DNA of 64,000 nucleotides from Apostichopus japonicus (Eukaryota; Echinodermata; Holothuroidea; Aspidochirotida; Stichopodidae): NCBI RefSeq assembly GCF_037975245.1, contig NC_092562.1, positions 23,491,554-23,555,553 of the forward strand, given 5' to 3'. Shown piece by piece: positions 1 through 12,600 of this stretch. Every line of letters begins with the position of its first letter. Position 1 is the stretch's first letter. The position numbers and the translations under genes were made by a program. The notes under the pieces are model-generated. The model did no database searches, was not told the origin of the DNA, and saw only the letters and a list, made by a program, of their open reading frames with translations.

Positions 1-302
1 CAAGATAATGTCACTACAGGTATCCTTATGCCCTAATATTGTATGAGTCATTGGTCTGTTCTGACAGCTGGTGAGTATCCTGTAAGGTAATGTGAGTAAC
101 ATCATGGCCATTTCTTGCTTTGGTCATAGTTTTTAGACAGTCAAAGATGTTATTCTTAGGAAATTATATCTCATTTGACCTAATTACCACAGCATGACAA
201 GGAAACTTGAAACAGGTATGGTAGCAACTAATCATCCATTTCAATTACATTATGGTCATTACTACAATGGTACTGGCTATCATATTTTGGTTTAATTTAT
301 AG
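1..302 (+). other. Intron upstream of the first visible exon
   Basis: No open frame with splice sites is seen here. The sequence ends in a TTTAATTTATAG acceptor just before the Ig exon. That exon begins with two bases of a split codon, so the preceding exon, outside the window, must end in phase 1. Confidence 0.6.
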
Positions 303-626
303 GGCCTTTTCCTCCTTCCATTACAGAAATTATTAATGTTACTGTCAATAAAACCAATCCAGGTACACAGTGGTCAGTTATATGTTGGGTTGAGGAGATA
401 CAGGTGAGCTCTCCAAAGTACACAGTTTTCCTGTCCCAATCTATGGATAACAGTTCTACATTATTACAGACAACAAGTAACTTTACTGAAACTAGCAATA
501 GGACTGGTTTCGTTCAGAGAGGATCACTTTTTACAACCACCGATGCTCAAGCTGGGGACACATACTATTGTGTGATACCACACAGTACAGGGTTTGCCTG
601 GCTAAACACAACCTTGTCCCAATATG
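303..626 (+). CDS. RPTP exon: Ig-like domain
   Basis: Phase 1 to phase 1 exon of 107 whole codons. It holds an Ig fold signature: first Cys in QWSVICWVEE and the second in AGDTYYCVI, with several N-X-S/T glycosylation sites between. It opens with a FPP motif, as the membrane-proximal Ig of Tie receptors does after the EGF modules. The donor is ATG|GTAAGA. Confidence 0.88.
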
Positions 627-3600
627 GTAAGATAACTGTTATATTTACATTGATTGCATTAGTACTTGCTAATATTCCAACTCTTAAGATTAAAATCAAG
701 TGCATTTTGCTTTATTTAAACTAAAATTACAACCCTTGCCATTTTCAAATGATACTAGCTTTGATGTCAAATATTACACACAAAAAACCCTCTGAAGGTG
801 GCAACAACTACTCTATAAGGGCTAACCATGTAGCTAAACACTGTTGAGTTATGATTTTATATGCTGAATTGTTTACATTTGTATGTGCTTCTCTTGCTGA
901 CTATTTGGTTGAAGCAATTAAATATAGCAAACAATTTTTAGAAACAAAGTGATATGGGTGCCTCATTCAGAGATCTAGGAAATGTTGGATCGTAGAAATA
1001 GGCTTAGGAATTGTCTGCCTCTTATTTCTGAAGAATACCATACATGGCTATGAGATTTTCTGTTCTTCATAGTGATTCTACTCAATGCAGAATAAACATG
1101 ATAACTTTGTAATATATATTGTAAAGATCCTCAAAAGTTTTGATAGCAATCTAAAATACCGATAATGCATTGGGTAGTTTATGGCATCTTTAAGAATTTT
1201 TGAGTGACTTGAACAAATCTGGTGATGACTTGATCAAATAACTTTTGTTTGATTTTTCTTCTTCTTGGTTTATTGGCATGTCAAGTATAATACCCTGTAC
1301 TTAAATCCTGGTATAAATAACCAATCAGGTAATTTGATTGCAACTATTTTAAAAATTTGCTTCTGGGAAGGACAATTGGAGAATACTAATTGTTCTAGCT
1401 GTTAAAACTGGTTTATTAATTGCCTTCAGAGATAATCAATTAGTCACTGGCTCTGAGCTTACAGTATGCCTGTGACTTGTGTAACCTTCATGAAGGTATG
1501 GTACTGCCTATGTCATCAGTTTTAATTTAACATTTAATATCTTCTTATAGGTCTTTAAAAATGCTAAACGGCCCCCCAAAAAATGTGAAACTTGAACTAA
1601 AAGTGTTAATGCTTTTACTAACCTTGCTCTTTTGGGTATGTGTAGCTAAAATTGTCATTTTAGAAATGGACAAATCTTGTCTTGGTTTGCTGAATGTCTC
1701 ATTATCAAAGTTCTTACTTCTAAATAGTAATGTAGAACATTCTGTGTTATACTGGCTGCCAAAGACACATACTAGAGCAGAGGTATAAATGTTAATTTTT
1801 ACCAAAATAAATATACTTAGAAACATTGGTATCATTCTCTTCAACTACACATGTTCTGTAGTCGCTACTATTTAAGAGTAGCTCTGCAAGTATCATGTGA
1901 TTTCATCTCTCACTGACAACACTGATAACTACAACAAAATATCAAGCTCTTGTCCCATTCTCACAGACTGGGGCGGTAAAATGTTGCATCATTGGTATCA
2001 ACTTATAAACAAGAAGCAAAATTATTAGCGAATGCTACAGCATGAGTTGCTCACTTGATAGTACAAATACAAAGAAATAATATAAGGAAACGGCCGTCTA
2101 GCCTAGTATTTCCTCAATCTTTTCATTGGAAATCAGATATGCAGAGGCAATTTGTTCAGATCTAAACAATTTTTGCTTTACTACTACCAAGCCTTTAATT
2201 TTATTGCACAGTAGTTGTTGCAGTATTTATATAGTCAATAAGAAAGCATGTTGCTTAGCAGTATCTGAATTTCACAAAAAAGGTGGCGAGGGGGAGGGAA
2301 CAGTCATGTTGTGGCTTGCACACTCCACTTCTAGTGTAGTTTAATGTTATGTTGTCATTTCTATTCAGATCTTCCTATCATCAGTGAATCGCCTGAAATA
2401 GTCAATATGTCCGAGACCTCTATAACCATTAAATGGAGAGCCTGGGATGAAGAAACTGATGTCGGGGATCCACCAGTGGTTAGTTATATTGTGCACTACA
2501 GGAAGAATGCAACTGATAGCTGGAGTAATGTTACTATCATAGAATCCAGTCAACTGCTACAGTACACACAGACCAATCTAGAAGAGGATACTATTTATGC
2601 CTTCAGTGTATCAGCTGTTAGGGAAGGGGACATGGGTGAGGGTCCTATGGGTCCACCTATTACTGTGAAGACATTGTGTGATGGTAAGTTGTGATCATTA
2701 ATCTCATCATTTTTGTTGTTATTCAGATTTCATTTCGTTTCTATAGTTGTTTGAAGTTATAAGGAGGTCACCATGATCGTAGAATGGTCAAATGATAAGG
2801 AGGTCACCATGATCGTAAAATGGTCAAATAGTGATGAAGTTGTAAGTATAATATGACATGCAATTTTGTTGACAGACAAAATAGTAACCAGTTGATCAGG
2901 CTATAAACACAGATCAATTAATATGAATAAACAATACGTAATCATACACAATTACCAACAGCAGTTTTAACAATGTCTTGGTAAGGATATGCAACACAGG
3001 AATATGTTAGAAGATTGTAGAAATTAGGAATATTTAAAGCATTCTGGACAGTTTTTTAGCAATTACAGGTGAAGTTGCCACAGGTTTTCTTTTTCTTTTA
3101 AGGGGAATCAATATGTTGATGATAGGAAAGTTCCCACATGTTTATCTTACACTCAGAAACTCATTGTGCCCTCGCCTTGTTTCATTTCTGTTATTTACAG
3201 TACGCATTACTCCTACAGCTGTAATGGCAACAGTAACAGACTTGAACCAACTGAATGTTACCTGGCAGGTATGCTAAAAATGTATGAAGATGCTGTTAAT
3301 AATAGGAATCGTAAAGTGACTACATTATATAGATGTGCTACACCATGTGCTTAACAGCCTAGTGAGAAACAAGCCAGGCATAATTGAGCTACTGAGTGAA
3401 GGATACAGAGTACAAGAGAAGGAAAATATCTGGATTAAGGATGTAATCCTTTAGTGACAAGTGATACTTGAGAAAGATACTTCCCTACCCTTTTCTTCCC
3501 TTCCCTTCGATCATTTCTATTGGTTCTAGCTTCCCAAACCTAACCTTACTTAGCCTTCCCATCATATCTCATGTAATTTATTTTAGCCTCATCTCTTCTC

Positions 3601-6600
3601 TGACTCATCTAGCCAATACAATGAGGACACTATAAACTTAGTCATAAATACTAAATTATTACATAGATGATGCAGTTTCTTCAATGCTATAATTTTGCAA
3701 CAATATTGCAAGTTTCCATCTTTGATCAATAGGTTGTTGATAATGATATCACTTGCAGTACTGGGATAACTAGTTATACTATCTACTACAAGGTGGATGG
3801 TAGTAGTGATGATCCACAGAGAATAACAACAGTCTCTGGAAGTACAATGTACACTACCGTTGAAGGACTTGAGCCAGGAGAGAAATACACCTTCATGGTT
3901 TCCCTTACAACAGATCAGGAAAGCCCTCTCAGTGAAGCATCTATGGCAGTAACAGTGCCAGGTAAGGTCTCAACAATTACTTGTTTGAGGATTTTCTGTA
4001 ATGGAAACTGGAATGAAAATATTGCTTCATGTGTAATGCTGTAACAGTAAAAAATTCCAACTTACCCAAATCAAGTAAAGTCATTTTTGATGGTGCAAGA
4101 ACTACAACCTACTGATTAATTGTGATCACTTAATTTGTTCCATGCAGCCTTTAGAACACTTACAAAAATAGAAACTCATATAACACCAGGTCTTGTTTAT
4201 CAAAGAGAGTACTGCATGCAGTTCATTAACATAATAGTATATAAGCACAGTAGATCAACCTACATTGCATGACACTGACCTTCCAGCTGGCTGGGCAAGA
4301 TAGTCAAGGTTGGGACGAAATTACTGGGACTAAAAGTGTGGGACCCTTGTAAAGAATTTTCCCTGCAACAATATAACTTTATATGTTGGTTATGCTAAAG
4401 CCACTTTAAAGGAGTATGTAGCTAATTATTATGTTATGATGAAACTTTAAGAACAGTAGTTACCTTGTATGATAATTTGTGCAGTGCAGTTGGTCACTTT
4501 TTAATTATAACTTTAGATATAACAGAGAATCAGCCAGTACCACCAACCAGTAATAATGCTTGGATCGTCAGCATCCCTTTGACAGTTCTTTTGATCATCA
4601 TACTACTCATAGTTGTCTACATTCCCTACAGGTAACTATAATCATCTGATAAACTTGAATAAAAACAAAGTATATCAAATAGGTTCTTAAATTTTTTTTG
4701 TCTTTCTTTCTTTTGCAAATTCAAGGATCAAGTTCAAAGTTTTTACTTTTTTGGCATAAAGTAGACAGAAAAAATATTAGTAGCTTTATACAGCAGTGCA
4801 TGTTAAGTCATGCAACATTTTTCATGACTTGTAGATTTCATAACTTTTCCAGTTTTTGATGATAGGAGTTCTAAGCTTGGGCACTAGGGTAGCAAAACTC
4901 TGTCTTACAATTTGAGTTGAGATGATTTGCATTATCAAGCATAGAATCATGATTACTATCGGGCCAGTCGAAAGAGACCTTTAATTTTTTTATCATCTCC
5001 TTTTCAACAGCCTTTCTGTCCTGCTCTCATTCCGTTTTGGTGTTTATTACTAGTCTTTCTGTACTTCATCCAATTTTCTTGTTTCTGTCAATTTGTAGCA
5101 ATCTGTCAATAATCAATAATTGTAGTCATGTTTGACACATCAGACATAGCTATGATTCTCTGAAATGGTAGTTAAAGTGCAACAATGTTCAACAGAAAGG
5201 AAGAATATTGCCTTTTGTTTATTACTTTGTTTCTAGGAGAAAGACCTCAAAGCCACCACAGCCCCGCTTCACACCTTCCTATTCCAATCCTGTTTCCACC
5301 AATGATGAAGGTATTGTCTGTTTAGTATCATGTTTTCTAGTTATCATTCAGTAATTTTACAAAGTCCAGTGAGTGAATGTCAAAATCATTAACAACTTTC
5401 TTCTTTTATGTTTTTTAGTAGATGCAGTTTGACCATAACATACCTTTTACATAACAATCTTTTGTCATAAGACACTCTTTAGCCTGCAAACTGTTCAGCT
5501 TGTTAATGTGAATCAGTAGCCCAGGTGCTTGAGAACAGTATCACATATCATGATGATGTCATCATTCCTTTGGCTCAGCATTTTGTTTCTAGACATGTTA
5601 TCTGCCCTTCATAAAATATTCTTAAAAGTTGAGTAAGATAGTTTTAATCGAAAACCTTGAATCTTTGTAGTGAGAATGACCCATTGCCAAAGACTGCAAA
5701 TTTCCCTGTTTTTATAGCGGCCACTGTGTTTGCATTGAAGGATATGCACCACTGCTTACATGAAGCTAATAATGTATAACTATCTGCTATGATCATCAGA
5801 ATTCCTGTTAAGTGCTAAAGTTACATTGGCCTGGCCAAGAGCGAAATTTTTTCTGGGTGCAATGTAGTCCTTGAATTACTGCTTAAAGGCATTGAACACT
5901 CACCCCAAACCGCGTGCCGCGCTCTGAAAAAGTTAAATTTCCGTTGCTGTGTGACTATTTCTGGAATCGATGGTAGTGTCTAACTCTTCTGTTACACCCC
6001 ATTTGAAATTAGGTCAGATTACCGGCATGAGACATTTCTTTGTGCGCGAGTCTTCACACCCTTTAAGGTGACATTTTTTAATGTCTAACCCAACTTACCC
6101 AAGCAACCTTATATGTAAGTTAGGGTGATTTTTCTGAAATTTACAAAGGTTCACTAGATATGAGGAAATACCAAAGATTTATTCCATGCATATTCTAAAC
6201 GATATGTTTGAACTTTGGCTGATGTTATGAAATATTAATCCATGTTCCAAATAATTTGTTCATGTGGCTGTTGTAAATGTGTTTAATGTTGCAGCAGCTG
6301 TAAACATGAAATTTATATAATGTTCATTGCAGTTATCAGTTTATCAATTTGATATACTTCAGAGTATCATCACAAGAGTGGCTAAACTGGACTTGTCAAA
6401 TATGAGAAAGTTCTTTAAGTCGATATTTAAATCGCATAAACTATGTGTGCTATCACATCATCACGTGCATGACTTTATTTACATTCAGGACTACACCATC
6501 TTCATAACACTTTCCATTATGGACATATCTCTTTGATTGCATCCATGGATATATCCCTTCAGAACAGCATTGATCATATCAAGAAAAAGAGGTCCCTAGC

Positions 6601-9600
6601 ATTCCATTACACTCTCAGGCTGAGAAGATGGCAGCTAGCATGAATTAAGGCATTTGGATCACATTCAACATAATCACTTTTAATACCATTATTTGCTTTA
6701 GAATATGGTGGTGCAGTGTCAACAGCTGCTGAAGATGTGTAACATTGCAGGATTATATATAAACATAAGCTTTTTATAACTGAGCTATCCAGCCCATAGT
6801 TGGTGGGAATCCCTATACAGCCATGTCTTTGCTGGGGGTACCAATCAGAAGCAACAGTTCCTTGCATACATTGTAACCAGGGATCTGGTCCCAGTTCCAT
6901 TTGATTTTAACACTATATATGGGCGATGTACCAAATATAAATACTGTCACAAGAACACATGTTTGCCTCAATAAGTAACTGTTTGTATGTATGGGACGGT
7001 CCCAAAACTTAACATTGAAATGTCATACTCTGCCATGCTTCCATGTATCTTAGGCTTTATTGCAATTTTATGTATTAAACTTGCAAATGATTGCCTGATA
7101 TACAAGATTAACATATATCTTATTTAAACTTAAGATGTGATGCCAATAGTCCTCATCTTGGATAAGACATTCTATAATCATCTGACTGCTATAATATACA
7201 TGTGTCTCATAGTGTTTGTTTATTAAGTAACTTGTTCAAATGGCTTAGGCATTTATTTACCTTCTTTAATGCCTTGTCTTGGTTTATGTTGTTGTTTACT
7301 TTTATTTCCAAATAAATGTTCATCACTTCAAAACAGCAGTCAAACCAAACTCTGGTAACAATACGTACGAGGTACCTGACATTGTACAACTGGAACCCAA
7401 AAATGGCACGACAAGTCCTCCTTCAAACTCACCACAAGTCACAACTTTGGATGAATCTGAAGATCCACCAATCAGCCCTTCAGATAAAACGTACACCAAT
7501 CTACCATTGTCAATCCTTGTGTCTGATCTAGAAGAATATTTCAGACGAAACAAGCAAAACTTAGTGCAAGAATTCCAGGTAAGGCACTATTGTTGAAAAC
7601 TTAGCCGGCTCACCCCAGTTACGTGTGGCTGTTTAGGGATTTAAATATACCATATGTAGCAACACCCAAAATCCTTCCCATAGCTTAGGGTAATAGAGAA
7701 GGCTATCTATTGAAATGCAGATAAGGTGTGAGGGGGATGGGGTGGTTGGGAGAGGTTTTGCCTGGAGTTTATTGCTGTTACTATTTGCTTCAATGTACGT
7801 ATCAATTTGCTAAATATGTCTCGGCATTTTATGCATTCAATTTAATGTTGCTTGTGGTGCAGGGCAAGCGACCACAAACTTCCCTTCGGTGAAATTGTTG
7901 GTGACTAAGGCATTATCTTGTTCTTGAATTGTTACTGACTTGCATGTTTGTATTAGTTCCAGATGTATAGAACTGTTATCTAAAGTTGTTTATAAATTCA
8001 AGGTACTAGAAACTGCCATGGCTGAGACTTATTGACTCATGGTTCAACTTCTGTTCAATCCACTTTCGTAAAATTCTTGAAGTTCACTAAGTATTTGCTT
8101 AGTCTTCAAGACTTAGATTTGATTTGATTTGATTTGATTTATTTGATTTTCCACTGGATATATACATGTGGAGGGAAGTCCTCTAAAAGCCAATTCATTT
8201 CAACATCTTCTGTTGAGTACTCTGCCATGTTCACTGCAGTTAGCAATGTATGAGAACACATGTAAGAGGAAGTAAACCTAATATATTGAGGTGTGTTTAT
8301 TCGATCGGGTACCAAGTCTGACTCTCTTTTACAATAGTTATTAATATATATCTACAGTGTGTGTGGAACTAAGTAGATATCAGGTAAGGACAGTTGCTGG
8401 TGGATATCGTCCACAGCAGGTGGTCAGTATATCTGTCAACTTGCAGAGGTCACTGGTAGGAGTCGCTCACATCAAGTTGTCAGCATTAAAGTAGTGTAGT
8501 GACATGCATATTGTAGTATAATGGTACATGGTGGACATCCCATACCCTTCTTTCCATCTATACCTGGGACATTAGGAAAAGTATTCACTTAGTGTTTACT
8601 AAGTGCTCTTGGGAGCAGAATTATTTAATGAGGTAAGTGGTAGAATATACCTACTGGGACTACTTGCACTTGATATGTGATGGAAAGCTTACATTACTGT
8701 AGTATTCAAAGCTTGGTATGAATTATTTAAATATTTGTTTCAACACATGAGCCAAAGCACATCAACCACACTGAATATGTCAATGCTATTGGAGGAGGTT
8801 CCATTGATCCTGTACATTGCTTAATTGACTTTCAATGAGCCTACTACAACTAACACAACTGCAACAGAACGGAGAGCCTTTAAATTGAATAGACACTGCT
8901 TTCCTTTAGCCGTAATACTGTATTATTGTACAAACGTCAGAATATATAGCTTTTATTCAGGCCTGTAGACTATACAGACCTCTAAATGTAGTTGATAATT
9001 TCATCAAAAGGAAAGAGGGTAATTTTGTAAAGTCATGACAATTTGAAAGGAGTTACTAACAAAGGAATATTTATAATGCATCAGTAACCAAGGTTAAAAG
9101 GGAGAGCAAAGCAATACCTTCACTATAGAATTGCCAAGTTCAAGGCCATTCCTTCAACACACAATAGCTTAATTATTATGGTATCTAGGTCTACTCACTC
9201 ACGGCTCACAGAGGTGATGATAGACAAAGAATTTTTGGTTTACACTGCTACAATACCAAAGGAATTGCTGTGCTGTACCCCAAAGCGGAGTCTTAGCAGG
9301 AAGTAACATATCTTGAAAATGAATAATTTGAAGACTTAGGCCAAGAAACATAAGAAAAATAAGGGAATAAAGAAGGGATTGAGAGGGGGAATTTAACTGG
9401 TAACAGAAAAGCAATTGCAACTTTCTGACATTCATACCTTATTAGTAAACGTTTGAAAAGAATTCTGTACTATTTACTGTACTTGTGGTCTTGCAAAAAT
9501 GTAGTTTGCATTTTTGAACTGTTGAGGTTTTTCAAGGCAATAGTGCATAATCATGTGTTGCACAATGTTAGGTATTATGATAAGATGATGAGAGGAAATT

Positions 9601-12600
9601 ACCCCCGCCCCCTCTTCAATGCACTCACCCAACATTCACTTATTCTTTGCATTGCCAGCAATCAGTAACAATTTACCATAGAAGTACAGAAATTAAATTG
9701 TGTGACATGATATATTCTAAGAAATTTTGATCAGTTTGTATGGATTTTCATTTCAGATGACAAACAATTTTCTTCTTTTTTTCATTATTCTTGTGATTTA
9801 ATGGGGGGAAAAATCTGTTTTATGATTCCAGGGACCTTTTCAGTGAGAGAAACCCTCTCTTGGAGCTGTTGGTGGTCTAAAAAAAGTTAGTATTTTAAAA
9901 ATAAGAATATTTTAATCTTATATCATTTTTTTAGTCTAAACTCTAAGCTGAATTTGTGTCTTTCTCAGCTTTTGAGGAAAGGACAACAGTGTCCTTGGAC
10001 TGTTGGAGATAAAGAGGGAAACAGGAAGAAGAACAGATTCAGAAAAATGTTTACCTGTAAGTGTTCAATTAAATGAATCTCTTTGTTTATAAACATCTAT
10101 GTCACAATATGAGCTTTGTCATGTAAGCTATATATGTGCATCTAGAAGACTTTATCTTCTGAATTGAAACGGAGATTCAGGTTTGTGTGGATCTATATTT
10201 CATTGGCTATATTTTAGTTCATTTATTGAAAAGATTAAAGTTGTCATTCAATATTAAAACTAAAAGACCTCAAGCTTAAATGCGAAACATTATTATTGAC
10301 AACATTGAGTAGAATCTAATTATACCCTATGTTTTAATTTTGAACGTCACACACACATCTAGTGCATTTATCTAAGTATCTATACACATTAAAGACCTTG
10401 AGATTCATCAAAGGCACCAACCATATTTAATCTAAATTGATATTTAAACATGCACTTTGTCAATTTGATTGATTGATTGTCGTTTTGCACCAAAATAATC
10501 AGGGTTCTCAGTTTAATGCCTTAAATCAAATGAATTAATTGAAGGTGTTTGAAATATTAACTCTCTTTAAACTTTGGTAGTTATTTAACGCTTTGTGACA
10601 AACTTCTAAAACCTTTGTAGATATTGCTTGACTGCTAAATCGTGAAGCAGATCATTTTGTTGATGGTGATCATTCAGCTTTGTCATACATATAAGCGTTA
10701 TCTAGTTTATGAAGCAAAGAGGACAGACCTCCAATAAACTAGGCACACTATGAAAATTGCTGTAAGAACATTTAAGTTTCCCTTCTGGAAAAAGGAAGAC
10801 AGCCTAGGTTCAATGGAAAGAGTAACAAATATTCTTCACAACTTTTTTGTAGCAAGTAAAGTTATAAACTTTAAACAAGAAATTAGCAGTTCATACAGGT
10901 CAAAACTCTTATCAGTTTTGGTACATCAGTTGTTTGGACGCTACTGTAGTGAGTGTCTGTTATCTGTATTATATAATCACATTGCAGATGACCACAGCCG
11001 TGTCGTCCTGGAGAAACTTATGGAAGAACCGGACTCAGATTACTACAATGCATCTTACATCTTGGTATGAATAATCAATATTAATTTTGCACTTTTCTTG
11101 TAAATATATATTTTTGTATGTAAATATGAAAATTCTCAGATTTATATCACAGGTTTAATTGTAAGGATATATCCACACATCCTATGCTTATGTCCTTCAC
11201 AAAACAAGAACCTTTGCCTATGGATATTTATAGTATGCATATTGTCTCTTTTGCAGGACCAGCGTGGTGAAACTTCCCTAATTGCATCTCAAGGTAATGT
11301 AAGCACTTTATATATTAAAATGTATGCTTTAGGAAATCTCTGCTGGCAATTAAGAATTAAGTTCCTTGACATTAAAATATATGGTTTGCTCGTAACTAAC
11401 AATAAGTAACCCACATAGCACTTTGACGATCATCCACTCTGGGAGGGGGAGGCTGGGATCTCCATCTGGTTTTGCTTTTTCATGAAAATACCTAGTACTT
11501 TGTCCTACATTTTGGTTTAATTTTCAAGCAAGGATTTGTTGTTATATCTTTCAAATCATAGATGTGATATAATAATCAGAAATTATGGGAAAATAATCAG
11601 CAGCTATGGGAAAGTTTGTTTTTGTTACTACAGTAACTTTGATATCAATAATATCCACCTCTTCTTTTATTTCACTCATTCATCCCAAAATGTCTGGATA
11701 ATTATCCATGATGTAGTGTTTTTGGAGTGAAAATTTACAGAAATTTGAAAATACCTTGTTGTTTGCTGAAGTTCTTTAGTGTTGAATAGTACATTTAAAC
11801 CTGAAGCACAGATAGTAAGCAAATGAAACACAGAAACAATAAATTGTTTAATTATGGTTTTAGATATTAAGCTGTACATGTCTGCCCTAATTACAACACA
11901 TAGAGCCAAAAAACTGTTAGGAAACTAATACTGCAAATAGCCTGTGTGTTTAAATATGTAAATTTTACTTTATTTACATCGCAACTATCACCAGAAAGAT
12001 CAAACATTGTGTGTCACTCATAGATTGATCAGTAAGGAAAGGACAAAGTTAGATCACATTGACTTTTAAGACAAATCATTTTTGGTCTTTGATTATTGAC
12101 AGCTCCAAACAAAGCTTCTCTGAATGATTTCTGGAGGTTGATTTGGCAGGAAAAAGTGTCCACCATCGTGATGTTGACAAACCTTACAGAGTATGGAAAG
12201 GTGAATCAAACCCTTCCACGTATTCTTCATTACTAATGTACAATATGTATCTACATGTGGATCAAGGATTAATACTATAGCTATCTGTGTGAGATCATTT
12301 GGGTGATGAAGGCTCATATTACATCACTGTGTATTAGCATTGTGGTCAAATGTCTAACTCAATGATATATTCACCTGTATCCCACACCTCATCACTAGAC
12401 AGATGTAGTGTGGGATGAAGAAGGGAGAGAGAGCTCAGCTCTTGCAACTCCCCTACATTGCAGATGTCTGTCCAAAAGTCCCTTGAACTGATTAATACTG
12501 GTAGCATCAATGGCAGACTGTGGAAGGGCGTTCCATTCAGATACAACCGTGACCGAAAAAATATGTCTGCGTACATTCAATTTTGAATATTTTGCGCACA

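Noticed and set aside
1545-1844. Overlapping open frames on both strands in the first intron
   Set aside because: Low-complexity hydrophobic translations without domain or splice support.
3758-3961. Alternative acceptor CTTGCAG for the second FN3 exon
   Set aside because: It breaks the phase 0 joint with the exon at 3201-3268, whereas the acceptor at 3732 keeps the frame and a complete C strand.
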